Of a DNA stretch of 64,000 bases, positions 1 through 10,159 are shown piece after piece. The number at the start of each line of letters is the position of its first letter. Position 1 is the first letter of the stretch. The notes beneath the pieces are model-generated. The model ran no database searches. It was not told where the DNA came from and saw only the letters and a program-made list of their open reading frames with translations. Source of the DNA: Atriophallophorus winterbourni (Eukaryota > Platyhelminthes > Trematoda > Plagiorchiida > Microphallidae); the NCBI GenBank assembly GCA_013407085.1, contig JACCGJ010014017.1, forward strand, positions 1-64,000. The letters are read 5' to 3'. The position numbers and the translations under genes are program-made.

Positions 1-310
1 TAAAACCCCGAACGATTGGCGCCCGTGTGGCGAGTACCGTAGTTTGACGGTGACGGTATCCGCAAATTCAACACGTGACAAGATTCAAGATTCAAGATTT
101 ATGGTTAAAAAAGCAAATTGCTGTTCAAGATTCAAGATTTATGGTTAAAAAAGCAAATTGCTGTACAGTACCATAGGATATACGTATAAAAAATTATAAA
201 AAAATCGTGTTCTTCATAGGTGGAGTAAAAATAATCCTCAATGGCAACACAGACTGAGGGAAAATAATCTTTGGATGGACGGTAGTTCCGTGCGTTAAAA
301 AATATAGACA
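1..310. other. Remnant leader of an LTR element plus tandem duplication; no gene
   Basis: No protein-coding gene is supported here. The first 60 bases contain a GC-rich stretch (TTGGCGCCCGTGTGG, from about 15) resembling the region after a Ty3/gypsy 5' LTR. This fits the gypsy pol remnant that resumes near 2190, with a CR1-like element inserted between them. The LTR assignment is inference. The rest is AT-rich and includes the 40-bp tandem duplication listed separately. Confidence 0.35.
85..164. repeat. Perfect 40-bp tandem duplication
   Basis: Two adjacent copies of a 40-base unit (85-124 and 125-164) share the core TTCAAGATTTATGGTTAAAA. Identity between the copies suggests a recent slippage event or an assembly artefact. 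No coding role is visible. Confidence 0.85.
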
Positions 311-2195
311 TCAATAGGTAGGGGCCAACGCAGTAGTTCTCAACATAAGGTTTCGTAACCTTTGTTTAAAGATGTGCTCGTTCGCTGAGGTAACAATATC
401 TGTCGGCAAGCTATTCCACAAAAAGCATACACGAACAGCGAAGAAGTGACGACGACAATTCAATCGTGAGTGTGGGCTTTGAAGGGTCAAAGGGTGGCTG
501 TGTGTGGGGACAACCGAACCAAACTTGAAGAGGTGTTTGAGAGGGTGGGATTTCGCGTAGATGATTCGGTATGTCAGAGTGAGGGTGCACAGTCCAAGTC
601 TGGTCAGTCGATGCTCAAAGGGTAAATTATTCAATCCGGTAACCATTTTGGTTGCCTTGTGATAAATTCGTTCGAGGAGCGAGATGTTTTTTTCCATCCA
701 TGGCGTCCAAGCTTGTACAGCGTAGTCAACGTCAGGATGTATGTAAGTGTTTAATAATTTCGCGAGTGAGTGTGGTGGGAAACGTCCGAAAATGCGTTTC
801 AGTAAACCTAGCAAGCTGCACGCACGCTTGTAGACGGCTTCGCACTGTAGGCTGTTCTACAAAGTGCCAGACACCAAGATTCCGAGATCTTTTTGTGATG
901 TACTCCATTCAAGCGGGTGGCTGCCAAGTGTGTAGGTAAAGGGAAAGGGTTTTCCGACTTGCAACATTTTGCACTTGCGGAAATTAAATGGCAGTTTGTT
1001 TTGGATTGACCACTGGTGCAGCTTATTCAAATCTCCTTGCAGAACTTGACAGTCCTCGATAGAGTTGACCTTCGTCCAGATTTTTACATCATCTGCGAAT
1101 AAAACAAGCTTACATGCTAGTAAGTTCGGTAGATCGTTTATAAATATGAGAAACAGTATCGGACCGAGAACCGAACCCTGAGGGACTCCGCTCGTGGCTT
1201 CAATTGTTCGAGAAGTTTCACCATCTATTCTGACTTTTACTTTGCGTCCAGACAGGTAACTTGTGAACCATGTTAGTAGGTTTCCGATGACGCCAACATT
1301 CTGCAGCTTCTGAAGCAGTAAGGAGTGATTCACTCTGTCGAATGCTTTAGATATATCTAAGTAACCGGCATGGACGGAACCCCCTTGGTCTAGTGCTTGC
1401 GTCCAGTCATTTAGAGTCGTGAGCAAGTTAGACAGGCATGAATATGTTTTCCTAAATCCGTGTTGTGTGAAAGTTATTAACTGATGGTTCTCGAGATGTT
1501 CAACAAGTCGTTCACACACCAGGCGTTCCAAAATTTTAGAAACCGCCTGAAGAAGCGTCACGGGGCGGTAATTTGCCGGATCAGAACGACTGCCCCTTTG
1601 TAGATTGGTGTGATAACACCGGTTTTCCATTGAGTTGGTACGGTTCCCGTATTCAATGAGTGCCTGAATAGACCACTTAGTGGGCCACAAAGCTCCAGCT
1701 CGCATGACTTCAGAACAGCGGGTGTTATTCCATCCTCTCCTGGTGATTTGCGAACGTTCAGCCCGCGTAAATGCTTTCGCACAACCGTAGGATTTACCTC
1801 GATGTTGCTAAGGCATTCGACTTGTAGTGGGTGCGGCAAAGACGTCAGCGTTGACACGTTCTTTGGACAAAATACTTGCGCATAAAATGATATTAGGGCA
1901 TCAGCTGTATCCTTGACATTATCAGTCAGTCCGTTCTCTGTCTGGATAGGAAATACACCTGGCTTAACCTTGGTCGCGGCGTTTACGATGGTGTACAGCA
2001 ACTTAGGATGTCGTTCCATCTGGTCGATCAGCTTCCAATGGTGATATTGCTTGTCTTCCCGAATTAGGGACGTCACCTTGTTACGAAAACTACGAAAGTG
2101 TTCCCAAGATGCGTCTGTTCGTATTATTTTGTGTGCAGCCCATGCGGAATTTCGCATGGCTATCCACTTTCGAGCCAGTATCAACGGGTGTGCCA
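311..2195 (-). mobile_element. CR1-like non-LTR retrotransposon, 5'-truncated, reverse transcriptase broken by frameshifts
   Basis: Three consecutive minus-strand reading frames together give a non-LTR reverse transcriptase. The first (about 2195 to 1600) has the RT entry region with SPGEDGITPAVL and WKTGVITPIYKG. The second (about 1605 to 857) has SDPANYRPVTL, GYLDISKAFDRV, GVPQGSVLGP and the catalytic FADDVKIW. The third (814 to 311) holds the thumb/C-terminal region ending in a natural stop. The frames change near 1600 and 840, so the copy is dead. No endonuclease domain is present, so it is 5'-truncated, the usual outcome of target-primed reverse transcription. The upstream junction at about 2195 runs directly into gypsy pol on the opposite strand, showing insertion into that older element. 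Confidence 0.85.
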
Positions 2196-3850
2196 TTTTC
2201 GATAAAGTGGACCTTTTTCGGGCGTACAACCAAATACCTGTAACCGAAGTAGACTTCCAAAAGACGGTCGTTACCACGCCCTTTGAACTCTAAGATTTTG
2301 TGCGTATGCATTTCGGTCTACGCAATGCGGCTAAAACCTTCAAGCCGACCTAGACCGACAGAGACTCGATAGAGCGCGTTCGGTCGAGAACTATTCGCAA
2401 TATATCAGGGGGTCAAACACTTCCGCCACATTCTGGAGGACAAGCAGTTTACCGTGTTTACTAATCTTAACCCCCTTATTCACTCAATGAGCAGATCTGC
2501 GAATGGATACTCCCCTAGAGAGACGAGACATCTGAATTTTGTTACTCAATTCACCACTGACATTCGTCATATCTCAGCTACCCAAAATCCAGTCGCGTGT
2601 GCACTCTCTAGAATAGGTGCGATACAGTTGCCATCCTCTCTCGACCTCAGCGAAAACGTTGCAGCGCAAGCTGCCGATGCTGAAATCGCATAGCTCAGGG
2701 ATCCCTCTTCCCTTGTCATCAGACCTCTCCCATTGCCCGTTGGATCGCGTGATATCTTTCGCGACGTATCACAAACCGCTCCCTCACCGTTTAACCCATC
2801 TGCGAGTGTTCGATACCATAAACAATCTTTCGTATCCTGGCATTCGCTCTAGCGTTAAACTAATTACGGGTACATTTATCTGACCGAAATCCAGGAGGGA
2901 CATTTAGAAATGGGCTAAGGCGTGTGATGAATGCCAAAGCACGAAAATCCACCAAAGCACTAAGAGTCCATTATGAACTTTTGTCGAGCCGGATGAGCGT
3001 TTCTTTCACATCCACGTAAACCTCGTAAACCACGTAAACCACCTTCACATGGCTGTACATACATCCTCACCTGCATTGACCGTTTCACCTTGTAGCCCGA
3101 GGCCATTCCGCTACACAACCACTCTTTCGAGGCATTTCTCCGAACATTGGGAGGTAAAGTTCGGCTACCCGGGTATTGCTACATCAACCAGAGGTTCCCA
3201 TTTCGATGGCACTTTTACTCAATTGCTGGCTATTTTGGGTTGCTGACATCGTCGAACTACTGCCTGCCACCCTGCGGCGAATGTTATGGTGGAATGGTTG
3301 CACAGGCGAGTGAATGTACTATCGATCTTCCTCCCAGGTTTATGGTCAACCTGTAAAACTACTTTGCAACCCACCGTCTGGGAATTAACAACCAGTCTTA
3401 CCATCGCTTTACCTGGTGAGTTTGTTGACCCGTTAATCAATCACGATTTGCCGATGTAGTTTACGTAGCACGCTTGTGAAATTATATGAGCCATTTCCAC
3501 CACCCACCCCCGTGGCTACAGGCCAAACCATCCCACGTTCCGAAGGATTTGGAACAGTGACAGTATGTTTTTCTCCTAAACGATTTGGTGAAGCAACATC
3601 TTACCCTCTTTATGCTGGACCGTTTATAGTACTTCAGTGATTCCCAAAAACAGTTGTGATTGACCACGACGGTAGACATGACACTGTCACGATTGACAGA
3701 GTCAACCCGGCATTTATGGAAGATACAGTTAACCCGGTTACTCCGCAAGAGCGACGGTCGGCCCCAGCACCGCCGGTAGTAACCCCTACTACACTCACCG
3801 CTAATTCAGAACCTGCCACCACCACGGCAACCCGTCAGGTTAGCCGATTA
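2190..3850 (+). mobile_element. Degenerate Ty3/gypsy pol remnant (RT, RNase H, integrase)
   Basis: Plus-strand fragments in shifting frames follow the gypsy pol order. At about 2200-2290 is the RT core motif KVDLFRAYNQIPV followed by FQKTVVTTPF. At about 2450-2690 is the RNase H end and connection, with the ARHLNF-like block (RETRHLNF) and DIRHISATQNPVACALSRI. At about 2790-2870 is an integrase H2C2-like region (THLRVFDTINNLSYPGIRSSV). About 3010-3300 carries degraded integrase core. At about 3655-3720 is a chromodomain-proximal C-terminal signature (GRHDTVTIDRVNPAF). Multiple stops and frameshifts make it non-functional. CsRn1-type fluke gypsy elements are the likely relatives, but clade assignment needs a phylogeny. 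Confidence 0.75.
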
Positions 3851-5090
3851 TGTAGTACATATTTAACGCGATATTATGGTGTATTCCCGTGCATAATTTT
3901 GCACCTCATCTTTACAACTCTGTCGTGGCCATAAACCCATGCACCAGAGACATCTTATTATTTTCCCACCTCAGATAGACATGCACACTTCCCGCCGATG
4001 CAACCGTGGCACACAATATCCACGGAACATCGACGCTTGTCGCCAACCAAACCGGTAGCCCCAGTCATCAACAATGAGCATTCACCGTCCTACCCAATAT
4101 CAGCAGACAAGGCCATTACCAGCCCGGCTTGGCACACTCATTCTATTCTTTCCAGGCGAGGCCGTTTGCCATCAACACTGGGGGTGCGTGGAATTCTCAA
4201 CAGGGACTGTGTATTCGAGGAATCTGGTTCTTCGTTGTCATGCCTACAAATGCGCTTACATCAGCTCCTGCTGGGTTCGTAATAAGAACATACCAGGCGA
4301 TTCCCACAAGCAGCCCATTCACCCAGTGTAAGACGGCCCAGGCATCACGTTCAACCCCATGAAACGTGACTTGACATAGTCCTGGTCGGTTCTTCGTGTA
4401 CCCTATTCCGGTCACCAGGGCCAATCTACCCATGCAAATCAAGTGCCTTGGCTGAATTTGGGCTGACTAGTTGGTGAGATAATATGTCCCATCCTGGAAT
4501 TACCCTGCACCGTTCTGACCCTTTGACTGCCGATTCACAATCAGAAGTCTCCTCTGACCAGATTTCCTGGAGAGGGGCTGTGTAGAAACATTGTTTTTGC
4601 CGAACCTAAAAAATATTGACTTTGATATATTTTCCGTTCACACGTGCTACCACGATACAATATGCATTGTCCTGTGCCTTTTCTCCTAACTTCGTGGGAT
4701 GTTATCGTAGTAGTAAGTTCTACTACATATGTGATATACCTCAAATTATTGCCAACTCATTTCAGGGAAATCAGTATGTACATAAGCAAACTCACCAATG
4801 AGAACGCTGATAGAATGTAAAAGATTGACGTGAGAATAAGCGATGAGGAAGACCGTGTTGAAATTATCTTTTGCTAATTGTAAGTAACCAGGAGATAATT
4901 TCAATCGCGGAAACTGACAATGAAATCTGCGATAACTCAATCGGATTCATAGAATAGACATTTCTGTGGGGTCACGCTGATAAAGTATTTCTGTAATTGT
5001 ATAAGACAACGAGTGTAAAAATGTTCTGCATCTTTACGGATTGATAACCCATGATGATCACAGGCCGTTGTTTGTGTTGGCCTCCGTCGG
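3851..5090. other. Gypsy 3' flank/possible LTR relic and intergenic DNA, no gene
   Basis: This follows the gypsy pol C-terminus, so a 3' untranslated region and LTR relic are expected, but I see no second LTR copy in the window to define ends. Small ORFs are short and overlapping in several frames, with no recognisable family. About 4450-5090 is AT-rich without recognisable structure. Confidence 0.4.
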
Positions 5091-5113
5091 TCGATGTCGA
5101 CCATGGATGTACA

Positions 5114-6107
5114 TCACATCGCATGAATTTCATGGTTTGCAACTTTTTGAATGACTAAACAGTCCGATTCGGGAGGAACAATCTCTCCCGCAGCGCTTGC
5201 AACGATAGTCAAACTCTGTTGTATTGCATCAGTTGCACGCCGGCGGCGTGATCTGCGTTCAGCACCCAGGAGCTGTATTTGCTCCTCCCCGGCTTGCAGT
5301 CGACCGCTTACACAATGCCTCCAATGTGAGCGGTCAATAGCAAGTTCTTCCCAGCTGGCGGGGTCAATGCCAAGAGCTTTCATATCTCTTTTGCAAACAT
5401 CTTTGTACCGCAAGTGCGGTCTGCCCAATGGTCGACTTCCTAATTGCAACTCACCGTAGAGTAGATCTTCCGGAATACGGACATTTTCCATTCTATAGAC
5501 ATGACCAAGCCACCGCAGGCGGCGCTGACGTAATAGGGTGAACATGCTCTGTAAACCAGCTTTTGAAAGCACTTCAGCGTTAGTCATTCTGTCCATCCAC
5601 GATATGTTCAAGATACGACGGATGCTTCGTAGATGGAAAGCATTCAGCTTCCGTTCGTGTCTTGCGTGGGTGGCCCAGGTTTCACTGCCGTATAGTAAAG
5701 CATTTATTACGCACGCGCTGTATACCATCATCTTTGTCTTTACAGTCAGCTTGCGGTTACCCCAAACACGAGAGTTCAATCGGGACAAAATGACAGCTGC
5801 TCTGCCAATCTGCTTATCAATCTTCGTGTCTAGCGAGAGGTTGTCCGCAATGGTTGAACCAAGATATGTGAAATGATGTACTGGTTCGAGCTGACAGTTT
5901 CGAACAGTGATGATTGGCGGCGATACAGTCCCTTGACAAAGGACTTTGGTCTTGCTCATGCTGATTGTTAGACCAAAGTCTTTGCATGCCGACGGAAAAC
6001 AGTCCAATTAGCGACTGTAGGTTTTTGGGATGTGAGCAATAAAAGGCTGCATCGTCGGCAAACAAACATGTCACAGATTATCACATCCTGTATGTTGTGT
6101 CTACGCT
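5114..6107 (-). pseudogene. RTE-like reverse transcriptase, C-terminal part
   Basis: A 297-codon open frame (6007-5114), extended upstream in another frame to about 6107, carries the RT catalytic FADDAAF and then FGLTISMSKTKVL, FTYLGSTI, LLYGSETWA and the C-terminal block RRLRWLGHVYRMENVRIPEDLL. These are characteristic of RTE-type and related LINE polyproteins widespread in flatworms. It ends in an in-frame stop at 5114. A frameshift separates FADD from the long frame. The upstream half lies at 7961-10153, beyond the insert. Confidence 0.85.
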
Positions 6108-6322
6108 GCATAGACCTGTCCGCTGTGTGCGTTGACTTATTGATTTCCGATCGATCACTCACTCACTCACGCGCCACGCTTTTAAACTTTGTCCATCGAT
6201 AATATAACACTGGTTTCGTTCACTAGTTCCGGTCGTTTGTTCTTACTGTTCTTTCGGGAATAAGTGCTTTGTGCTTACTTGTGAATATAACAACTGGCGT
6301 CGCGATTCACTGAACCTGTGAC

Positions 6323-7546
6323 ATGCTCAGCTCAGCTCGTGCTCCCGATCCGCTTTGGGATGATCCTACTGCTCGTCCAACTGCTGAAGAGTGGCAGAAT
6401 TTCAAACTATCTTTCAAGGATTATCTTAACATGATAACAATTTTCAATCCAACAATCAAGATGACCTGTGAACAAGAGATCGTCTTCTTACGTCAATACC
6501 TTGGACGTGAAGGTCAACGATTTTTCGAAGCCCAGAATCTGAGAACCAAAGCAACGATCAACGAAGTGTTCACTGCACTGGATAAATATTGGGGTTCCCG
6601 AGTGAATTTGTTTGTCACACGGTATAAATTTTCCCGAATTCGACAGGAACCTGCGGAATCATTAGATGCGTATATTTCGCGGTTGATCCCGGCAGTCCGC
6701 CTTTGCGAATTCAATGCAGTTCCCGCGAAGAAGGTAGAAGAAACCTTTCTAATACAACAATTCATTTCCGGCCTATCGGACGGCAGACTCCGGGAAATTC
6801 TTCTATCCGAGGATGCAAATAAAATTACTTGGGAACGTGTTCGTGAGATTGCTCGGTGCCGCACTGATATCATGGAGCAGAATAAATCGTTCTTTCATGC
6901 AAGTTCTGAGATATCACATGTGAAGCCAGCTTCTGCCCAACGTTCGAAATCATCGGCCATGAGCTGTTTCCGTTGTGGGAGTAACCAACATTTAGCGAAC
7001 AGTCCATATTGCCAAGCTCGCAAAGGCAAGTGTAACAAATGTGGTAAGCTCGGTCACTTTGCTCGTGTATGTCGGTCTCAAACAGTTTCTCAAGTTGATA
7101 CAAGTGACACAGACATGGTCGATTCTAATACAGCAACATCGGAAGCTGAACATATTTATGGCATTTCTAGTCACGAACTTACTACATGCTCTGCAATTGA
7201 ACCCAAATTACCTTCTTCTGATATCCGTACAGTACATTTTTGCTTGGGTGACAGAATGATAACTTTGCCTATGGAATTAGATTCAGCTTGTCCAATAACA
7301 ATCGTTCCGTACGAGTTTTATTGTACGCATTTACAGTCATTTCCTATTCAACCATCGAATTATGTTTTTGGAAGTTACTCGAAAAACCCTGTGCCCATTC
7401 TGGGATTTCTCAACGTGCCCTTATTTCTGGAAAGGGAGTTTAAATCCGTTGTTGCCGTTTACGTGTCGCACACTAACAGCAAACCGTTACTTGGTCGAAA
7501 TGCTATGGTATCGCTGCAAGTGACCTCTCCGCTTAATATTTCTACA
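6323..7546 (+). CDS. LTR-retrotransposon Gag with two CCHC zinc knuckles and aspartic-protease-like domain
   Basis: 408 codons open to the fusion point. Residues about 10-200 are a helical capsid-like Gag region (blocks [45 protein letters not shown]). Two zinc knuckles start near residues 214 and 236: [16 protein letters not shown] (C-X2-C-X4-H-X6-C) and [14 protein letters not shown] (canonical C-X2-C-X4-H-X4-C). From about residue 313 is a retropepsin-like fold. The active-site position reads LDSAC where DTGA or DSGA is usual, and the domain ends in [14 protein letters not shown], which matches the flap-end LLGR motif. No RT or integrase follows, because the frame passes into SRSF1. The ATG at 6323 was chosen as the first in the open frame, close after the leader. 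Intactness suggests recent insertion or selection. Confidence 0.8.
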
Positions 7547-7960
7547 ATGGCTAGACAGACTTACAAGATTTACGTTGGCAACCTTCCCCCGGATGTGAAG
7601 ACGCGTGATGTTGAAAGCCTTTTTTCAAAGTATGGTCCTATAGCCGAGATTGATCTCAAATCACGCCGTGGACCGCCATTTGCTTTTATCGAGTTCGAGG
7701 ACGAGTTGGATGCTTCGGATGCCGTTCGAGGTCGGGACGGTTATAATTTTGATGGTTACGCCCTTCGCGTTGAGTTTCCCCGCGCTGGTGGCGGTCGTTT
7801 CAATGGTGGCGGATTTAATTCCAGTCGACGTGGATTTGGTCGGGGTGGTGGTGGAAGTGGTCCATCACGGCGGTCGGAATTTCGTGTCGTTGTTAGTGGA
7901 TTACCTCCAACTGGAAGCTGGCAGGATCTTAAGGATCACATGCGCGAGGCTGGTGATGTT
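7547..7960 (+). pseudogene. SRSF1: SRSF1 (SF2/ASF-like) intronless 5' coding fragment, RRM1 to mid-RRM2
   Basis: 138 codons start at the normal SRSF1 methionine ([17 protein letters not shown]). They cover a complete RRM1 with RNP2 (IYVGNL) and RNP1 (PPFAFIEFE), the Gly/Arg/Ser linker, and the beginning of RRM2 with the family signature [15 protein letters not shown]. The reading stops abruptly after AGDV, where RTE DNA begins, so half of RRM2 and the RS domain are absent. SRSF1 is a nuclear SR protein acting in splice-site choice and mRNA export. The piece is in frame with upstream Gag-protease and contains no intron, consistent with capture from mRNA, although fluke SRSF1 may naturally lack introns here. 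It is not the functional host gene; any product would be a Gag-SRSF1 fusion. Confidence 0.85.
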
Positions 7961-9102
7961 GGCTCTCAACCGGTTCCGGTTTACAGCTTTACCACACTTC
8001 GCGTGGTATGTAAAATGCCATATGTTCTCAGCTAAAAGCGTGCTACGGAAGCAGAACCAAAGGAAAATGCCCGAAAGCGGGGAGCAAAGAACACACCTTG
8101 TTTGACGCCTAGGCGACTTTTTAAAGCTTCTGAAATGCCACCGTTGAAAATGCACGAGCCTTTCATGCCTAAGTGGAAACGAAATAAACGAGTCATAGCA
8201 AAAGTCTTGGAGGGGCAGCCTATCAGATCAAGCATTTTGAAAAGGACCCCCTGCGACCGTAGTCGAAGCCTTAGTAAATCAATAAAAACAGCGTATAATG
8301 GCATACGCTGTGCCCGACACTTGCTTGAAGTTGTCTAGGGGAGACGCTCATGTCAACGGTTGGATCTTTCTTGCGGAAGCAACATTTGAGATCGGAGGTA
8401 AATTCTATAAGCTTACAATTGCAGCCGTGATTGTATACTTTTAGCAAACAATTTGCCTACAACATTCAGAAGGAAGATTCCTCTGTAATTGTTGCAGACG
8501 CCTCTGTCACCCTTATTCTCAAATAGCATCATGATCTTTGTGTCTCGCATCTTTTGTGGGAATCCCACCTCCTGCCAGCACTGAAGTAGCAAATGGTGGA
8601 GAGGCTGTAATAATGCTGCTCTACCGCATTTGATGAGCTCAGGGGGCCTCTCATTCGCTAAGCGGTCGATTGCCTTATCGAGCTCATCAAGAGTAGAAGG
8701 GGTATCTAGATATTCAATGGTCGGCAACCGTTCGACATTTTCAAGTGCATGCGGTAGAACCGTACTGTCTCTAGAGTAAAGAGAGGAGAAGTGCTCTACC
8801 CATATCTCCATCTGTTGAGTTTTAAAGACAATCGGCTTACTAGATAAAGACATAATGGGAGCCGATTTAAGTTTGTTTGGGCCAATGGCTCTCTTGATCC
8901 CATCATACATAGCGTGAAAATTTCTGGTATCCGCAGCTTTTTGGATATTGAGGCTAACTTCAGTCCAATAGTCGTTTGTACATCGCCTTGCAGTCTGTTG
9001 GACCTTATTTTTAGCTGCTCTTAGAAGACGTAAGTTTTCATCTGTTGGCATATCTTTGAACCCCAAGAATGTTGAGCGTGTTTCATCCAGCACAGCAGTC
9101 AT
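7961..9102 (-). pseudogene. RTE-like reverse transcriptase, entry and palm region
   Basis: The minus-strand frame 9102-8413 carries the region before and at RT entry (ANERPPELIKCGRAALLQPLHHLL, then MLFENKGDRGVCNNYRGIFLLNVVGKLFAKSIQSRL). The palm follows at 8340-8040 in another frame with PLYAVFIDL, LFKMLDLIGCPSKTF and GVKQGVFFAPRF. The reading then continues in degraded form to 7961, where SRSF1 sequence begins abruptly. Frame changes lie near 8413 and 8040. This is the upstream half of the element whose C-terminal half is at 5114-6107. Confidence 0.8.
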
Positions 9103-9349
9103 CTTAAAAGCATTTGCTTCGAACCAGTCGCTCGTTCGAGTTTTCTTCGGACCGAACGTGGAAGGTGCGACTCTGCATATTCAGCTTGTTATCAATTCCC
9201 AGTTTTCTGAATCAGATTCAAGTGGGGTTGACTTGTTGAACTCGCAGTTAGATTAGGTTTGCACGTGCCAGCGACGTCTATCCTAGGATTAGCAGACAAT
9301 TTGATGCGGTGAAATCTAGTGTGGGGAAGCGTCGGTTTTGCACTGACCA

Positions 9350-10153
9350 GTTAATGATCAGTGTCGCATTTTGCGCTTTGATATGATCTAGTGAGGAGCA
9401 CACTCCCTATATTAGTTCGCTTAACAAGAATGAGATCAAGCAGATGCCAATGCTTAGAGCGAAGATGTTTCCAAGAGACTTTATGCTGTGGTTTTGTTTG
9501 AAAGAAAGTGTTGTTGACACGAAGATTGAACTGTGTGCACAATTCTAAAAGGCTTTGCCCATTTTCATTGCTTTTACCTAAACCGAACCTTCCGAGACAG
9601 TTTTGCCAAGACTCTCAATCTGCACCAACTCTAGCATTGAAATCACCCAATACGACTACACAGTTTTTCTGTGGCACGTTTTTCAGGACGGCTGTACGGT
9701 TATGATCAAAAGCGTCTTTTTCAGCAGGCGTCGCAGAGAGCGTAAGTGCATAGACGTTGACCAACGTAAAGGTACCAGTAATTCACCTCTTATTTAAAGT
9801 CCAAATACGTTCGCTCCCGCTGCTGCTCGGTTCTGTTGCTTTTAATATAATATAGCAAACCCAACTCCATGCAGTCGAGGCTCATCGGAACCTCTTCCTT
9901 TCCAAAAGAATGTGTAATCACTTTCTATTAGCTTATCAGTGTCTAGTAAGCGCGTCTCTTGTAGAGCAACCACGTCAACATTCAGCCTCTCTAGCTTGTT
10001 GTTAATCACGGCGGACTTTCTAACGCCTCTGATATTCGAGACGTCGTCATGAAATCCTGGAAGCCATGCACCCAATGAGGATAGCAGACCGTGGCGAGAC
10101 GGCAACTTATTGACTAGGGGCTGCCTAGCTTGAGGCGGGCGGTAGCCGTCCAA
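9350..10153 (-). pseudogene. RTE-like apurinic endonuclease domain
   Basis: The frame 10153-9842 opens with SAVINNKLERLNVDVVALQETRL, where the glutamate of LQETRL is a conserved metal ligand of APE-type retrotransposon endonucleases. HGVGFAI follows. The domain resumes at about 9542-9351 with CTQFNLRVNNTFFQTKPQHKVSW and RSKHWHLLDLILV, ending near CDTDH, a catalytic Asp-His segment. Stops and shifts lie between. This is the N-terminal end of the minus-strand RTE-like copy, so the element's 5' end is near 10.15 kb or slightly beyond. Confidence 0.78.
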
Positions 10154-10159
10154 TGAGAC

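Larger units (their letters stand above)
6110..7960 (+). mobile_element. Chimeric retro-insert: LTR-retrotransposon leader + Gag-protease + SRSF1 coding start
   Basis: This block interrupts the minus-strand RTE-like element. RTE homology stops at 7961 (RLRA) and picks up at about 6107 (NIQDVIICD), so 6110-7960 is an insertion. It has three parts. About 6110-6322 is untranslated leader, including TTCTTTCGGGAATAAGTG and a TGGCGTCGCGATTC motif resembling the post-LTR region of gypsy elements. 6323-7546 is Gag plus an aspartic-protease-like domain. 7547-7960 is SRSF1 from its own ATG to the middle of RRM2. One reading frame runs from 6323 through SRSF1 into the flanking RTE DNA (stop at 8033-8035). 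No poly(A) tail or clear target duplication is visible, so the mechanism (template switching or transduction) is inferred. Confidence 0.7.
5100..10153 (-). mobile_element. RTE-like non-LTR retrotransposon, near full length but frame-broken and split by a chimeric insert
   Basis: Read right to left, the pieces follow the order of an endonuclease-reverse transcriptase polyprotein. Endonuclease start is at 10153-9842. Further endonuclease is at about 9790-9350, with TKPQHKVSWKHLRSKHWHLLD. The RT entry is at 9102-8413. The RT palm is at 8340-7961 (LGVKQGVFFAP, corresponding to the GVKQGC motif), and its reading continues through RNRLRAN to 7961. The reading resumes at about 6107 with NIQDVIICD, then the FADD catalytic box and the C-terminal region ending at 5114. 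The gap between 7961 and about 6107 is filled by an unrelated plus-strand insert. Numerous frameshifts and stops indicate a dead copy. Fragments of related elements recur at 13.5, 16.8, 33.4, 35.2, 56.3 and 63.9 kb. Confidence 0.82.
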
